This document shows positions 27,918-37,853 of a DNA stretch of 64,000 bases, one piece after another. Within the stretch, counting starts at the first letter, position 1; each line of letters begins with the position of its first letter. The translations under genes were made by a program, and so were the position numbers. A model generated the notes under the pieces. The model saw only the letters and a list, made by a program, of their open reading frames with translations, was not told the origin of the DNA and did not search any database. Source of the DNA: Elioraea sp. (GTDB taxonomy: Bacteria; Pseudomonadota; Alphaproteobacteria; Acetobacterales; Acetobacteraceae); the NCBI RefSeq assembly GCF_022842375.1, contig NZ_JALHPR010000008.1, positions 62,001 through 126,000 of the forward strand. Direction: 5' to 3'.

Positions 27918-29155
27918 GTCTCATTCTAGTGGTCGATGACGAGCCGGATCTCGAGGTCCTGATCCTGCAGAAGTTCCGCCGCGAGGCCCGTGAGGGACGA
28001 TTCGCCTTCCACTTTGCGCGTGATGGCGTCGAGGCGCTGGAGCGGTTGGCCGCAGCGCCCGAGACAGCGCTTCTGCTTGCCGACATCAACATGCCGCGGA
28101 TGGATGGCCTCACGCTGCTTGCGCGTCTGCAGGAAAGGCCGGACCCGCCGGCCACCGTCATCGTCTCGGCCTACGGCGACATGGCGAACATCCGCACCGC
28201 GATGAACCGAGGGGCCTTCGACTTCCTCACCAAGCCGATCGACTTCGCCGATCTCGATGCGACCATGGCCAAGACGCTGCGCCATGTCGGCGAGCGGCGC
28301 GCGGCGGAGGCGCGGCGGCTGGCGGCGGAACGCGCGCATGCAGCGCTTGCGCGCTACTTTTCGCCCAACCTCGCCCGGCAACTGGCCGATGCGGCGCGCG
28401 CGCTGGATCTCGGCGGCCAGCGGCGGGACGTCAGCGCGCTGTTCACCGATATCACCGGCTTTACGGCTTTGGTCGAGAGCCTTGATGCAGCCGCACTTGC
28501 GGCGATGCTGAACGCCTATCTCACAGGCATGACCGACATCGCCTTCGCCCATGGCGGAACCGTGGCGAAGGTCATGGGCGACGGCATGCTGCTGCTGTTC
28601 GGCGCGCCGGATGACCAGCCCGACCACGCAGCGCGCGCCGTGGCCTGCGCACTTGCGCTTGATGTCTTTGCCGAATCATTCCGCGGCGGCCACTCCGCAA
28701 AGGGGCTCGCGCTCGGCGCCACGCGCATCGGCGTCCACAGCGGCCCGGCCCTGGTCGGGGATTTCGGTGGCGGCAGGCATTTCGATTACACGGCGTATGG
28801 AGAGACGATCAACCTCGCCTCGCGGCTCGAAACCGTGAACAAGGCACTTGGCACAAGGCTGCTCGTCTCGGCGTCGACAGTGCAGCGGATCGGCGGCTTC
28901 CAGGGGCGCCCGGTTGGCGATCTGCTGCTGCGCGGGGTCGGCCAGCCGCTCACTGCCTTCGAGCCGCTGACGCATGACCGTGTGCGCACCGCCGCGATCT
29001 GTGCCTACCAGGAGATCTTCGCCCGGCTCGACGGCGCCGATGCTGGCGTGGGGGTAGCGATGGCGCGGCTTGCAGCGGCGGGCGACCCGCTTGCCGCTTT
29101 TCATGCACAGCGGCTCGCGGCCGGTGCCGCGGGCCGGCTGATCGATCTTCGATGA
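27914..29155 (+). CDS. response regulator with class III adenylate/guanylate cyclase domain (REC-CYCc)
   Basis: [13 protein letters not shown]...[16 protein letters not shown]...[28 protein letters not shown]...[19 protein letters not shown]...[38 protein letters not shown]. Confidence 0.94.
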   Translation: MSLILVVDDEPDLEVLILQKFRREAREGRFAFHFARDGVEALERLAAAPETALLLADINMPRMDGLTLLARLQERPDPPATVIVSAYGDMANIRTAMNRGAFDFLTKPIDFADLDATMAKTLRHVGERRAAEARRLAAERAHAALARYFSPNLARQLADAARALDLGGQRRDVSALFTDITGFTALVESLDAAALAAMLNAYLTGMTDIAFAHGGTVAKVMGDGMLLLFGAPDDQPDHAARAVACALALDVFAESFRGGHSAKGLALGATRIGVHSGPALVGDFGGGRHFDYTAYGETINLASRLETVNKALGTRLLVSASTVQRIGGFQGRPVGDLLLRGVGQPLTAFEPLTHDRVRTAAICAYQEIFARLDGADAGVGVAMARLAAAGDPLAAFHAQRLAAGAAGRLIDLR

Positions 29156-31257
29156 CGCGCGCGACTGAGGCAGGTGCCGGGCTCCATGCCGGCATCCTCG
29201 CCGCGACGCAGTCTCTGACGCATGGCATGATCGCCTTCGCCGCCCTTGGCACGGCCGGCGTCGCCTTCGGCATGGCGGCGGCGCTTGCAGCCTCGGCGCT
29301 GGCGGGCCTCTCCATTGCGCTTCTCGGCTCAAGCCGCCCGTTGATGGGGAATACCTCGGCGGCCACGGCGCTGATCGCCGGAGGGCTGCTCGCCGCCCTG
29401 GAGCCGTCCAGTTTCGGCCATGCCATCGCGATGGCCATGCTCCTTGCTGGTGCTGCCGGGCTGCTGATGCTGGCCGCGAACCGCCTCGCCGGCGTCGCCG
29501 CGCTGGTGCCGACACCTGTCGCGCAGGGGCTCGGCAATGCGATCGCGCTCCTGGTCATGATCGCCCAGGCGCCGATCCTGCTGGGCGCCGCGCCGGGTGA
29601 GGCTGCGCCCTGGGCTGCGCCGGTGCCTGGCGCCATGGCAGTGGCCGCCCTCGCCCTGCTGCTGATGCTGCGCCCGCTGCCTGGCCTGCCGGCACCGCTC
29701 GTTGCCCTGGCGGTGGCGAGTGGGCTGCATCATGTGCTTTCCGATGCCGGGATCGCAACGGGGCCGGTCGTCGGCATCGCGCCGACGGTGCACACCTTCG
29801 TTGCCGGGATCGCTGCTGCCACTGCCGGACGGCCGCACGCGCTTCACATCGCGCGGGTGCTGCCAGCCGCGCTGTCGCTTGCGCTGCTGGCGACCATCGA
29901 GACGATGGCCGCTGCCGCCGCCCTGCGCGAGGCGTCCGGCAGGCGCGGCGACCATCACAGCGACCTGCGTGGCGCAGCGCTCGGCATGCTCAGTAGTGCG
30001 GTGGCCGGCGGCATGCCAACCGTCGGATTGATGGTCCCGAGCATGGCCTGTTGGCGTGCCGGTGGCCGCGGCCGCGCAGCGCAGCTCTGGCGACTGCCGG
30101 TCCCACTTGCCGTGCTTCTGGCGGGAGGCGCGCTGGTAGCGATGCTGCCTTTTGCTGCGCTGTCCGGCGTTCTCTGCGGTGCGGTGCTGCGGCTCATCAA
30201 GGTCCCGCCTTCGCCGCTGTCGCGCGCCCCGGGGCGCGCGCGGCGCGCAGGCGATGCGCTCGTCGTGCTGTCGGTGATGGCAACGGCGCTTGCCTTTGGC
30301 CTCGTCGCAGCAGTGGGGGCCGGGATGCTGCTCGCCATGGTAATCTTCACTGCCTCCATGGCGGCCTCGCCTGTACGCCGCGTCTCGCGCAACCCTGTCG
30401 GGCGATCACGCATCCGGCGCCCAGCCGGACAGGAGCGTGCGCTCCGCGATGCCGGCGAGGCAATCGCGTTGATCGCGTTGGAGGGTGCGATCTTCTTCGG
30501 TAGCGCCGAGCACGCGCTGCAGCGGGCGGAGGCTGAGCGTTCGGCGGGCGCAGCTCTGCTGATCCTCGACCTCACGCGCGTCACACGCCTGGATCTCTCC
30601 GGTGGGCGGCGGCTGATCGAGATCTGCCGCGTCATGCCGGGCCGGGTTCTGCTGGCGCCGCTGCATCCATGCAGCCGCGTGGCCATGGAACTGGAGGCGC
30701 TCGGCCTGCTCGCGAGGCTGCCTCCAGCTGCCGTCTTCGCCGACCTGCCTGCCGCGGTTGAGGCCGCGGAAGCCATCGTCCTGTCAGCGATCGAGCCCGA
30801 CGAACGGGCCTGGCCTGCAACACCGCGCGCGGCGCTAGAGGCCCTCGGCGTGCCCTCCTCTGAGGTGGGGCCGCTGCTTGCACTCTGCACCGAACAGCAT
30901 TTCGCCGCGGGTGCGCCGATCCTTCGCCGTGACGAACTGGCGGATGCTGCCTATCTGCTGCTTTCCGGGGAGGTGCTGATCAGTCTGCCGTCGATCGGGG
31001 CACGGCCGGCAACGCGTCTCGCGGTGCTGGTGCCTGGCGTGCTGTTCGGCGAGTCCGCTCTCCTCGGGCAGATGCGGCGCAGCGCCGACGCCACCGCCCG
31101 GTCCGCTGTGCGGTGTCTGCGCCTGGATGCTGTCGCCGTCGACCGGCTGCGCAGCGAGGCACCGCAGGTGGCATGGCACCTGATGACGACCGTGGCGCGG
31201 CAACTCGGGGTTCAGGTCCGGGCCGCGAATGCCACGATTGACCGGCTCGAGGAATGA
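29152..31257 (+). CDS. SulP-family transporter with C-terminal STAS and cyclic-nucleotide-binding domains
   Basis: SulP-like polytopic N-terminus; STAS-like [19 protein letters not shown]...[23 protein letters not shown]; cNMP domain [49 protein letters not shown]. Confidence 0.87.
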   Translation: MTRATEAGAGLHAGILAATQSLTHGMIAFAALGTAGVAFGMAAALAASALAGLSIALLGSSRPLMGNTSAATALIAGGLLAALEPSSFGHAIAMAMLLAGAAGLLMLAANRLAGVAALVPTPVAQGLGNAIALLVMIAQAPILLGAAPGEAAPWAAPVPGAMAVAALALLLMLRPLPGLPAPLVALAVASGLHHVLSDAGIATGPVVGIAPTVHTFVAGIAAATAGRPHALHIARVLPAALSLALLATIETMAAAAALREASGRRGDHHSDLRGAALGMLSSAVAGGMPTVGLMVPSMACWRAGGRGRAAQLWRLPVPLAVLLAGGALVAMLPFAALSGVLCGAVLRLIKVPPSPLSRAPGRARRAGDALVVLSVMATALAFGLVAAVGAGMLLAMVIFTASMAASPVRRVSRNPVGRSRIRRPAGQERALRDAGEAIALIALEGAIFFGSAEHALQRAEAERSAGAALLILDLTRVTRLDLSGGRRLIEICRVMPGRVLLAPLHPCSRVAMELEALGLLARLPPAAVFADLPAAVEAAEAIVLSAIEPDERAWPATPRAALEALGVPSSEVGPLLALCTEQHFAAGAPILRRDELADAAYLLLSGEVLISLPSIGARPATRLAVLVPGVLFGESALLGQMRRSADATARSAVRCLRLDAVAVDRLRSEAPQVAWHLMTTVARQLGVQVRAANATIDRLEE

Positions 31258-31560
31258 CGACCGGACCGCCGCGCTTTCCACAGGCTTGTCGAGAGTATCG
31301 TATCAGGCTTGAGGGTGGCCCCAGGCCTGCCGAGGTGGCAGCCGCCCTTCTCGCGGTCGAAGCCGAAGGGGACCTCCGAGCGGGCGTTGTTGGCGGGCAG
31401 GGTGCAGGCACTCGGTGCTGACAAATTGCGCAGCTGCCCAGACGCGCGGCGGCCGGCCCGCAGTTCACCACGCCGGCGCACGCGAGATCCTGCCATGGCA
31501 CGGCGCTTGCCTGCCACGGTAGCGCTCGATGGGGTCCGTCTGCACGTGAGAGGGCTTGGA

Positions 31561-32622
31561 GTGACCATTCCGACGATCGACCTCGGCCGGTTCCGCGGCG
31601 GCGGCATTGCCGAGCGCGCGGCCATCGCCGCCGAGATGGACGCAGCAGGACGCCATCTGGGCTTCCTGCGCGTGGTCGACCCCAGCTTCCCAACCGCGGT
31701 GGTCGATGATCTCACCGCCGCGGCGCGCGCCTTCTTCTCCCTGCCGGTGGCCGAGAAGCGCGCCTGCGCCATTGGAAGCGAGGAGCGCTTCAACGGCTAC
31801 TGGGGCGTGGAAAGCGAACTCAGCGGCGCGCTCTTCGGCTCCGCCGGCGCGTTCGACCTCAAGGAGAAATTCAAGATCAGTCGCCCGGTCGACAACGACG
31901 CCCACGACCCCGCCCGCCCCGAGGTGGGCTGGGCGTACCAGCCGAACGTCTGGCCCGCTGCGCTGCCGTCGTTCCAGCTTGCCGCCGAGGCCTTCTACGT
32001 CGAGATGCAGCGCGTCGGTGACAGCATCATGGAGGTCGCCGCCGCGGCGCTCGGGCTTGGCGAAGGCTGGTTCGCACCGGCCCTGGCGCTGCAGGAGAGC
32101 ACCGCGAGCTGCCTCTGGTATCCCCCCGTCACGGCCGCGCTGCCGGCGGGCCAGATGGGGGCGAGCGCGCACCGCGACATCGGCTCGCTGACCCTGCTCG
32201 TCGAGGCGTCCGGGCCCGGCCTCGCGCGCGGCGGTCTCGAGATCATGGACGAGGCCGGGGCCTGGATCCCCGCTGCCTACGAGCCGGGCACGATCATGGT
32301 CAACGTGGGCGATCTGCTGCGGCGCTGGACCAATGACCGCTGGACCTCGTCGCTCCACCGCGTCGTCAGCCCGCGTGGGGCGGCGGGCGGGCGCATGTCC
32401 TTCGGCTTCTTCCAGAAGCCCGCCTTCGCAACCGTGGTCGAGGCCCTTCCCACCTGCACCGGACCGGCGAACCCGCCCCGCCATCCGCCGATGACGGCGG
32501 GCGAGTACATGCGCATCCGGATGCTGCACAGCGTCGGCGTGCGCGAGAACGTCGAGCGCGTCCTCGAACCCGCGCTGATGACCGAGGCCGATCCCGCCTA
32601 TGGGCGACCCGCGCGTGCGTGA
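31561..32622 (+). CDS. 2-oxoglutarate/Fe(II)-dependent (isopenicillin N synthase-like) oxygenase
   Basis: IPTIDLGRFRGGG...ARAFFSLPVAEKRACAIGSEERFNGYWGVESE...GASAHRDIGSLTLLVEASGPGLARGGLEIMDEAGAWIPAAYEPGTIMVNVGDLLRRWTNDRWTSSLHRVVSP (HxD...H). Confidence 0.92.
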   Translation: MTIPTIDLGRFRGGGIAERAAIAAEMDAAGRHLGFLRVVDPSFPTAVVDDLTAAARAFFSLPVAEKRACAIGSEERFNGYWGVESELSGALFGSAGAFDLKEKFKISRPVDNDAHDPARPEVGWAYQPNVWPAALPSFQLAAEAFYVEMQRVGDSIMEVAAAALGLGEGWFAPALALQESTASCLWYPPVTAALPAGQMGASAHRDIGSLTLLVEASGPGLARGGLEIMDEAGAWIPAAYEPGTIMVNVGDLLRRWTNDRWTSSLHRVVSPRGAAGGRMSFGFFQKPAFATVVEALPTCTGPANPPRHPPMTAGEYMRIRMLHSVGVRENVERVLEPALMTEADPAYGRPARA

Positions 32623-32661
32623 CCATCGCCGCCCCACCAGACCCACACGGACGAGGAACCA

Positions 32662-33708
32662 ATGACACAGATCACCCGCCGTCGCCTCGGCCTCGGCGCG
32701 CTCGCCGCCTCCACGACGCTTGCCGCGCCGCACGTTGCCTGGGCGCAATCGCGCGAGCTCGTGATGGGAAGCCTCGGCGGCACGCTCGACGCGCCCTATC
32801 GTCGCGCCGCCGATGCGGTGGAACGGCGCAACCGCGGCGTCTCCATCCGCCTGGTGCCGAGCCTCTCGGCGGAGGTGATCGCGCGGGTGAAGGCGGCGCG
32901 CGGCGACAGCCCGTTCGACATGACCACCATGGAGGCGCCAGCCCTGCTGCTCGGTGTCCAGGAGGATGTGTTCGAGCGCATCGACCTGTCCAGGATCCCC
33001 AACGCGGCGCGGCTCGATCCGAAATACCTGCCCGAAGCCCATGGTTGGGGCGTGCCCACGTTCTACACCGGCATCGGCATCGCCTATAACAAGTCCATGG
33101 TGCCGAACCCGCCCACCTCCTGGGCGGATCTCTGGAACCCGGCGTTCCGCGGCAAGATCGGCCTCGCGCGCCCCTCGTCCAACCTTGGCCTCGCCTCGCT
33201 CGCCGTCGCGACGTCTGTGGCCGGCGGCACGGATGCCGACCTCGGCCCGGGGATGGCCAAGTGGCGCGAGCTCCAGCCGGTCATCGCGCGCAGCCCAGCG
33301 ATCCTGACGCAGATGCTCGAGCGCGGCGAGATCGCGCTCTGCATCCTCTGGCACAGCAACACCGCGATCGCGGCCAGCAAGGGCCTGCCGATCGGCTTCG
33401 TGAAGCCCGCGCCGCTGGGCATGATGGTGCTCGCCTCCTCGGCGGTCGTGTTCCGCACGAGCGCGAACAAGGAGCTCGCCTACGAGTACATCAACGAGCT
33501 GATCGCGCCCGAGCAGCAGCGCTTCGCCGCGGGGTCCCCCTACTTCTTCGGCATCACCGTCACCGGCGTGGCGCCGCCGCCCGACAGCGCCGCGTTCCTG
33601 CCGGCGAACCCGCAGGAGGTCTCGCAGATCAAGGAGATCGACTGGACGAAGATCGTTCCGGTCCGTGGGCGTCTCGTCGAGGCGTTCGATCGGATGTACT
33701 CGCTCTGA
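32662..33708 (+). CDS. extracellular solute-binding protein (PotD-like)
   Basis: MTQITRRRLGLGALAASTTLAAPHVAWAQSRELVMGSLGGTLDAPYRRAADAVERR; followed by ATPase and permeases. Confidence 0.9.
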   Translation: MTQITRRRLGLGALAASTTLAAPHVAWAQSRELVMGSLGGTLDAPYRRAADAVERRNRGVSIRLVPSLSAEVIARVKAARGDSPFDMTTMEAPALLLGVQEDVFERIDLSRIPNAARLDPKYLPEAHGWGVPTFYTGIGIAYNKSMVPNPPTSWADLWNPAFRGKIGLARPSSNLGLASLAVATSVAGGTDADLGPGMAKWRELQPVIARSPAILTQMLERGEIALCILWHSNTAIAASKGLPIGFVKPAPLGMMVLASSAVVFRTSANKELAYEYINELIAPEQQRFAAGSPYFFGITVTGVAPPPDSAAFLPANPQEVSQIKEIDWTKIVPVRGRLVEAFDRMYSL

Positions 33709-33712
33709 TGCG

Positions 33713-34786
33713 ATGAGCGGGCAGGGGGTGGCGGCGTTCCTGGACGTCGCCGGGGTCTCGAAGGCGTTCGGCGCGCACGCAGCGCTCGATGACTGCACGC
33801 TCGCAGTGCGGCAGGGGGAGATCGTCACCCTCCTCGGCGCATCGGGCTGCGGCAAGACGACGTTGCTGCGCATCATCGCCGGCTTCGTCGCACCCGATTC
33901 CGGCACCGTGCGGCTCGGTGGCCAGGATGCGCTCGCGATGCCGGTGAACCGGCGGCCCATCGGTGTCGTGTTCCAATCCTATGCGCTGTTTCCGCACATG
34001 ACGGTCGCGCGCAATGTGGGCTACGGCCTGCGCGTGCGGGGGGTGCCGCGGGAGGAGCAGCGCCGGCGCCTCGCGGAGGCGCTCGAGCTCGTCTCGCTCA
34101 CGGCGTTCGCAGACCGCTACCCCGCGCAGCTCTCCGGCGGGCAGCAGCAGCGGGTGGCGCTCGCCCGCGCCCTCGTGCTCGCGCCGCAACTCCTGCTGCT
34201 CGACGAGCCGTTCAGCGCGCTCGATGCGAAGCTGCGGGCGGCGATGCAGTCTGAGGTGCGGCGGCTCATCAAGTCGGTCGGCATCACGGCGGTGTTCGTG
34301 ACGCACGACCAGGATGAGGCGATGGGCATCTCCGACGCGATCGCGGTCATGCGCGGCGGCCGGATCGAACAGGCAGGCCCGCCGGCTGAGGTGTATGACC
34401 GCCCGGCTTCCGCCTTCGTCGCCGATTTCGTCGGCGCGGCGAACCACTGGCCGGATGAGGCGCGCGGCGGCCGCGTGACGCTGCCCGCAGGGCTCAGCGT
34501 TCCCTCCCGCGTGATCGGCCGTGTGTCAGTGATGGTGCGCCCGCACAACCTCGAGCCCTGCCCCGTCGGCGCGGAGGGCGCTGCCTGGCGCGGCCGCGTC
34601 GCCTTCGTCCGCCCCTCGGGGCCGTTCCTCGAGATAGAGGTGCTGGTGGAAGGCGCGCCCTTGCCCTTCCGCGTCACCGTTCCGCGTGCCGGTGCGGTTC
34701 CCGCGCCAGGCGAGGCGGTGGCCCTGCGCGTGCGCGACCTCTCGGCCTGCTTCGTGTTCCCCCGGCTCGACCAGGCCGCCGCATGA
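33713..34786 (+). CDS. Pot-type ABC transporter ATP-binding protein
   Basis: GASGCGKTTLLRIIAGF, LSGGQQQRVALARAL, LLLLDEPFSALDAKLR, TOBE-like C-terminus. Confidence 0.94.
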   Translation: MSGQGVAAFLDVAGVSKAFGAHAALDDCTLAVRQGEIVTLLGASGCGKTTLLRIIAGFVAPDSGTVRLGGQDALAMPVNRRPIGVVFQSYALFPHMTVARNVGYGLRVRGVPREEQRRRLAEALELVSLTAFADRYPAQLSGGQQQRVALARALVLAPQLLLLDEPFSALDAKLRAAMQSEVRRLIKSVGITAVFVTHDQDEAMGISDAIAVMRGGRIEQAGPPAEVYDRPASAFVADFVGAANHWPDEARGGRVTLPAGLSVPSRVIGRVSVMVRPHNLEPCPVGAEGAAWRGRVAFVRPSGPFLEIEVLVEGAPLPFRVTVPRAGAVPAPGEAVALRVRDLSACFVFPRLDQAAA

Positions 34787-35673
34787 GCACGCAGCGTGCC
34801 GGGGGCTGGGCTTCGGGCGGCGCGTTGCTCGCGCTGCCGTCACTCGCCTTCGTGCTCGTCGTCGCGGGGTTGCCGCTCGCGCTCCTGCTGTCCTTCGCGG
34901 TGTCGGATGTGGGGATGTCGCGCGGCGCGATCGTATCGTGGTCGCTGACGACGGAGCATTTCATCGCTGCCGTCGGCGACCCGCTCTACCACGCTGCCTT
35001 CGCGCGCTCGTTCACGCTCGCGGCTTCCGTCACGGTGCTCTGCCTGCTGTTCGGCTTCCCGATCGCCTATCTGCACCTGCGCAGCCCGGGCTGGCTCCGC
35101 ACCGTGATCCTTGTGGCGACCATCGCGCCGCTGCTGACAAGCGCGATCGTCCGCACATACGCGTGGATCGTGATCCTCGGCCGCCAGCGCGGCCTCCTGA
35201 ACCAGGCGCTGCTCGGCCTCGGCCTGATCGACGAGCCGCTGCGGCTGATCAACACCCACTGGGCCGTGCTGATCGGGATGACGCAGATCCACCTGCCCAT
35301 CATGGTGCTGCCGCTGATCGCTGTGATGTCGCGCCAGGACCCGCGGCTCGAGGACGCTGCCCTCAATCTCGGCGCGAGCCGGCTGCGCACGCTCCGCGAC
35401 GTGACGCTGCCGCTCGCGGTGCCGGGCATCGGCGCCGGCGCGAGTCTCGTGTTCGCGCTCTCCTACACGACGTTCGTGGTGCCGCAGCTGCTCGGCGGCG
35501 GCAACTATCTCAACGCCGCGACGATGATCTACGAACAGATGATCTTCGCGCTCGACTGGTCGAAGGGGGCCGTGACCGCCGCCATCATGCTCGCCACATG
35601 CCTCGCGACCGTCTTTGCCATCACCATGGCGACACGGCGGGCGATGCGCTGGTCAGACCAGGCCCGGGCGTGA
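34783..35673 (+). CDS. ABC transporter permease (PotB-like)
   Basis: Polytopic; DAALNLGASRLRTLRDVTLPLAVPGIGAGASLVFALSYTTFVVPQLLGG EAA-like loop. Confidence 0.92.
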   Translation: MSTQRAGGWASGGALLALPSLAFVLVVAGLPLALLLSFAVSDVGMSRGAIVSWSLTTEHFIAAVGDPLYHAAFARSFTLAASVTVLCLLFGFPIAYLHLRSPGWLRTVILVATIAPLLTSAIVRTYAWIVILGRQRGLLNQALLGLGLIDEPLRLINTHWAVLIGMTQIHLPIMVLPLIAVMSRQDPRLEDAALNLGASRLRTLRDVTLPLAVPGIGAGASLVFALSYTTFVVPQLLGGGNYLNAATMIYEQMIFALDWSKGAVTAAIMLATCLATVFAITMATRRAMRWSDQARA

Positions 35674-35683
35674 GGCTGCTGCG

Positions 35684-35743
35684 ATGAGACGGGCGCGATG
35701 AGACGGGCGCGATGAGACGGGCGCGATGAGACGGGCGCGATGA
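35684..35743 (+). repeat. 14-bp tandem repeat (ATGAGACGGGCGCG)n carrying serial ATGs before the second permease
   Basis: ATGs at 35684, 35698, 35712, 35726 and 35740 spaced exactly 14 nt; first four each read MRRAR-stop with the TGA overlapping the next ATG. Confidence 0.92.
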
Positions 35744-36555
35744 AGCGGGGGGCGCGGACCTCGATCGGCGACAGGATCGGCGTGGGGCTCGTGCTCGCGC
35801 TGGGCGTGCTCGGCCTCGCGGTGCTGGTCGTCCCCTCGCTGATCGTGCTTGCGGTGTCGTTCGACACGCGCGCCTTCGTCTCGTTCCCGCCGCAGGGCTT
35901 CACGCTCCGCTGGTACGCAGCACTCGCCGACAACGCGCAGCTTGTCCGCGCGATCGTCAACAGCCTCTGGTCGGGGCTCGTGGTGATGGTGCTCTGCATC
36001 CTGCTGGGCGTTCCGGCGGCGCTGGCGAGCGGCCGCGGGCGGTTCCGCTGGCGCGGCGCCGTGCCGGTGATCGTCCTCCTGCCGCACGCGGTGCCGGGGG
36101 TCGTGCTTGGCGTGGCGGTGCTGTTCGCCGGTTCCGCCGTCGGGCTCAGGCCCTCGCTGGCGCTGCAGTCCTTCGCGGTGACGGCCTTCATCCTTGCGGT
36201 GCTGGTGCGCACCGTGCTCGCGCGGCTCGAGCGGCTCGACCCGGCCCTTGAGGAGGCGGCGGCGAACCTCGGCGCCGGGCGTGCGCGCGCCTTTCGCGAC
36301 ATCACCCTGCCGCTCCTGCTCCCGGCCATCCTTGCTGGCGCTGCCTTCACCTTCATCGAGGGGTTCGACAACATCTCGATCGCGATCTTTACCCATGGGA
36401 TGCGCAATCCGCCGCTGCCGGTGGAGTTGCTCGGCATCGTGCAGACGGAGACGACGCCGCTGGTCGCCGCCATCTCGGGCGTCCAGATCCTGCTCTCGAC
36501 CCTTCTCGTCGCGATCGTCGCCGCGACGATCGGGCTGCGTCATGTCAGCGACTAG
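35740..36555 (+). CDS. ABC transporter permease (PotC-like)
   Basis: MKRGARTSIGDRIGVGLVLALGVLGLAVLVVPSLIVLAVSFDTRAFVSFPPQGFTLRWYAAL...AAANLGAGRARAFRDITLPLLLPAILAGAAFTFIEGFDNISIAIF. Confidence 0.92.
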   Translation: MKRGARTSIGDRIGVGLVLALGVLGLAVLVVPSLIVLAVSFDTRAFVSFPPQGFTLRWYAALADNAQLVRAIVNSLWSGLVVMVLCILLGVPAALASGRGRFRWRGAVPVIVLLPHAVPGVVLGVAVLFAGSAVGLRPSLALQSFAVTAFILAVLVRTVLARLERLDPALEEAAANLGAGRARAFRDITLPLLLPAILAGAAFTFIEGFDNISIAIFTHGMRNPPLPVELLGIVQTETTPLVAAISGVQILLSTLLVAIVAATIGLRHVSD

Positions 36556-37804
36556 AGCCGGCGAGGCGGAGCCAGTCCTCGCGCAGGCACGCGACGACCT
36601 GCGCGACCGGCGCGTCACCCTTCAGCACCTCGTGCTCGATGCGCCGCGCAAGTGCCGCCGACCACGCCATGTAGCCGGGCGCGCGGACGAGCGGCGGGGC
36701 GGCGGCACGGGTGCGCTGCGCGTCCTGCCAGGCAAGCGCGCTGGCGGCGAGGCCAGGCGGCAGGAAGGAGCGCCGCGCCGCGCGCACGGCCTCGTCACGA
36801 TCGATCTCCTCGTACGGCGTCCAGAGGTTCATCTCGCACGCCCAGCGCCGGTGCACGAAAAGCGTTCCGTCATCGTCGCGATGACCCAGGAAACGCAGGA
36901 GCCGCCAGGCATCGGAGAGCCGCGCGGCCGGCATCGGCGTGGCCGACAGGCAGAGAATGGCGTGGCCGAGCAGGAGCGTGTCGCCCGTGGCGCCGGGATA
37001 GGTCGCGTTGATCGAGAACCGGCCAGGCGCGCGGGCGCTGTAGGCCGCGGTGAGATAGTCCATCGTTGGATAGAAGGCGTGGCCGCCCGCGCACCAGGCG
37101 TCGTCGATGGAGACGTCGTCGTGGTCGAGGGCAGCGAGCGGGGCAAGGCCCTCGCGGACGAGGCGGCGCCAGCGCGCGAGCACCATCGCTGCTGGCGTGT
37201 CCGGGCCCAACAGGGGCTCCCACGCCGCGTCCACCAGGCGCTCGCCCTCCGCGGCGCAATCGGCGAGGAAGGCCCAGGGCAGGCCGGTCGGCGCACGATA
37301 CCAGCGCATCAGGATCGGGTGGTCGGAGAGGCCGCGCGCGCGGATGCTGCGCGCCATCGCCTCAACCTCCTCCCACCGGCGCGGGTGGGTGGCCTCGTCG
37401 CTGGCGGTGCCAAAACCCGCCGCGGCGAGCAGCGCCTCGTTGCGGAACAGGGCGAAGGGTCCGGCGTTGTAGTAGGTGAGGCCGATGATGCGACGATCGT
37501 CCGCACGCGCGCTCGCGGCGATCAGCGGGCGGTGCTCGGCCAGGATGGCGTCGGCCCCATCGAGCCCGTCGAGCGGGCGGATCAGCCCGTCGGTGAGCCA
37601 GCGCGAGGCTTCGCCGCGCTGGGCGTAGAACACGTCGGGTCCCTCGCCGGAGGCGAACGCAGCCTCGATGGCGGCGGCATAGTCGCCCTCGATCGGCACG
37701 GGCGTGACGGCGATGCCCGTGCGGGCCGAGAACGTCGCAAGATTGTCGGTGACGATGTCGGCCCGCACGGGCCAGAACGCCATCCGCAGGGGCTCCGTCC
37801 GCAA
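36545..37804 (-). CDS. family 1-like extracellular solute-binding protein without evident signal peptide
   Basis: FSARTGIAVTPVPIEGDYAAAIEAAFASGEGPDVFYAQRGEASRWLTDGLIRPLDGLDG...LTYYNAGPFALFRNEALLAAAGFG...; 3' end overlaps the converging permease by 11 bp. Confidence 0.8.
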   Translation of the reverse strand: MRTEPLRMAFWPVRADIVTDNLATFSARTGIAVTPVPIEGDYAAAIEAAFASGEGPDVFYAQRGEASRWLTDGLIRPLDGLDGADAILAEHRPLIAASARADDRRIIGLTYYNAGPFALFRNEALLAAAGFGTASDEATHPRRWEEVEAMARSIRARGLSDHPILMRWYRAPTGLPWAFLADCAAEGERLVDAAWEPLLGPDTPAAMVLARWRRLVREGLAPLAALDHDDVSIDDAWCAGGHAFYPTMDYLTAAYSARAPGRFSINATYPGATGDTLLLGHAILCLSATPMPAARLSDAWRLLRFLGHRDDDGTLFVHRRWACEMNLWTPYEEIDRDEAVRAARRSFLPPGLAASALAWQDAQRTRAAAPPLVRAPGYMAWSAALARRIEHEVLKGDAPVAQVVACLREDWLRLAGSSR

Positions 37805-37853
37805 CCTTTCCTCCCTTTCCCCCGCCCCAGCCAGCAGAGCAGCATGCAGGTCG

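Noticed and set aside
31258-31560. Possible mobile-element remnant (minus-strand NNARSEVPFGFDREKGGCHLGRPG...)
   Set aside because: Too short, no terminal repeats or transposase motif that I can recognise.
31465-33960. 831-aa minus-strand ORF
   Set aside because: Antisense to the 2OG oxygenase and ABC binding-protein/ATPase genes; Arg/His-rich, no motifs.
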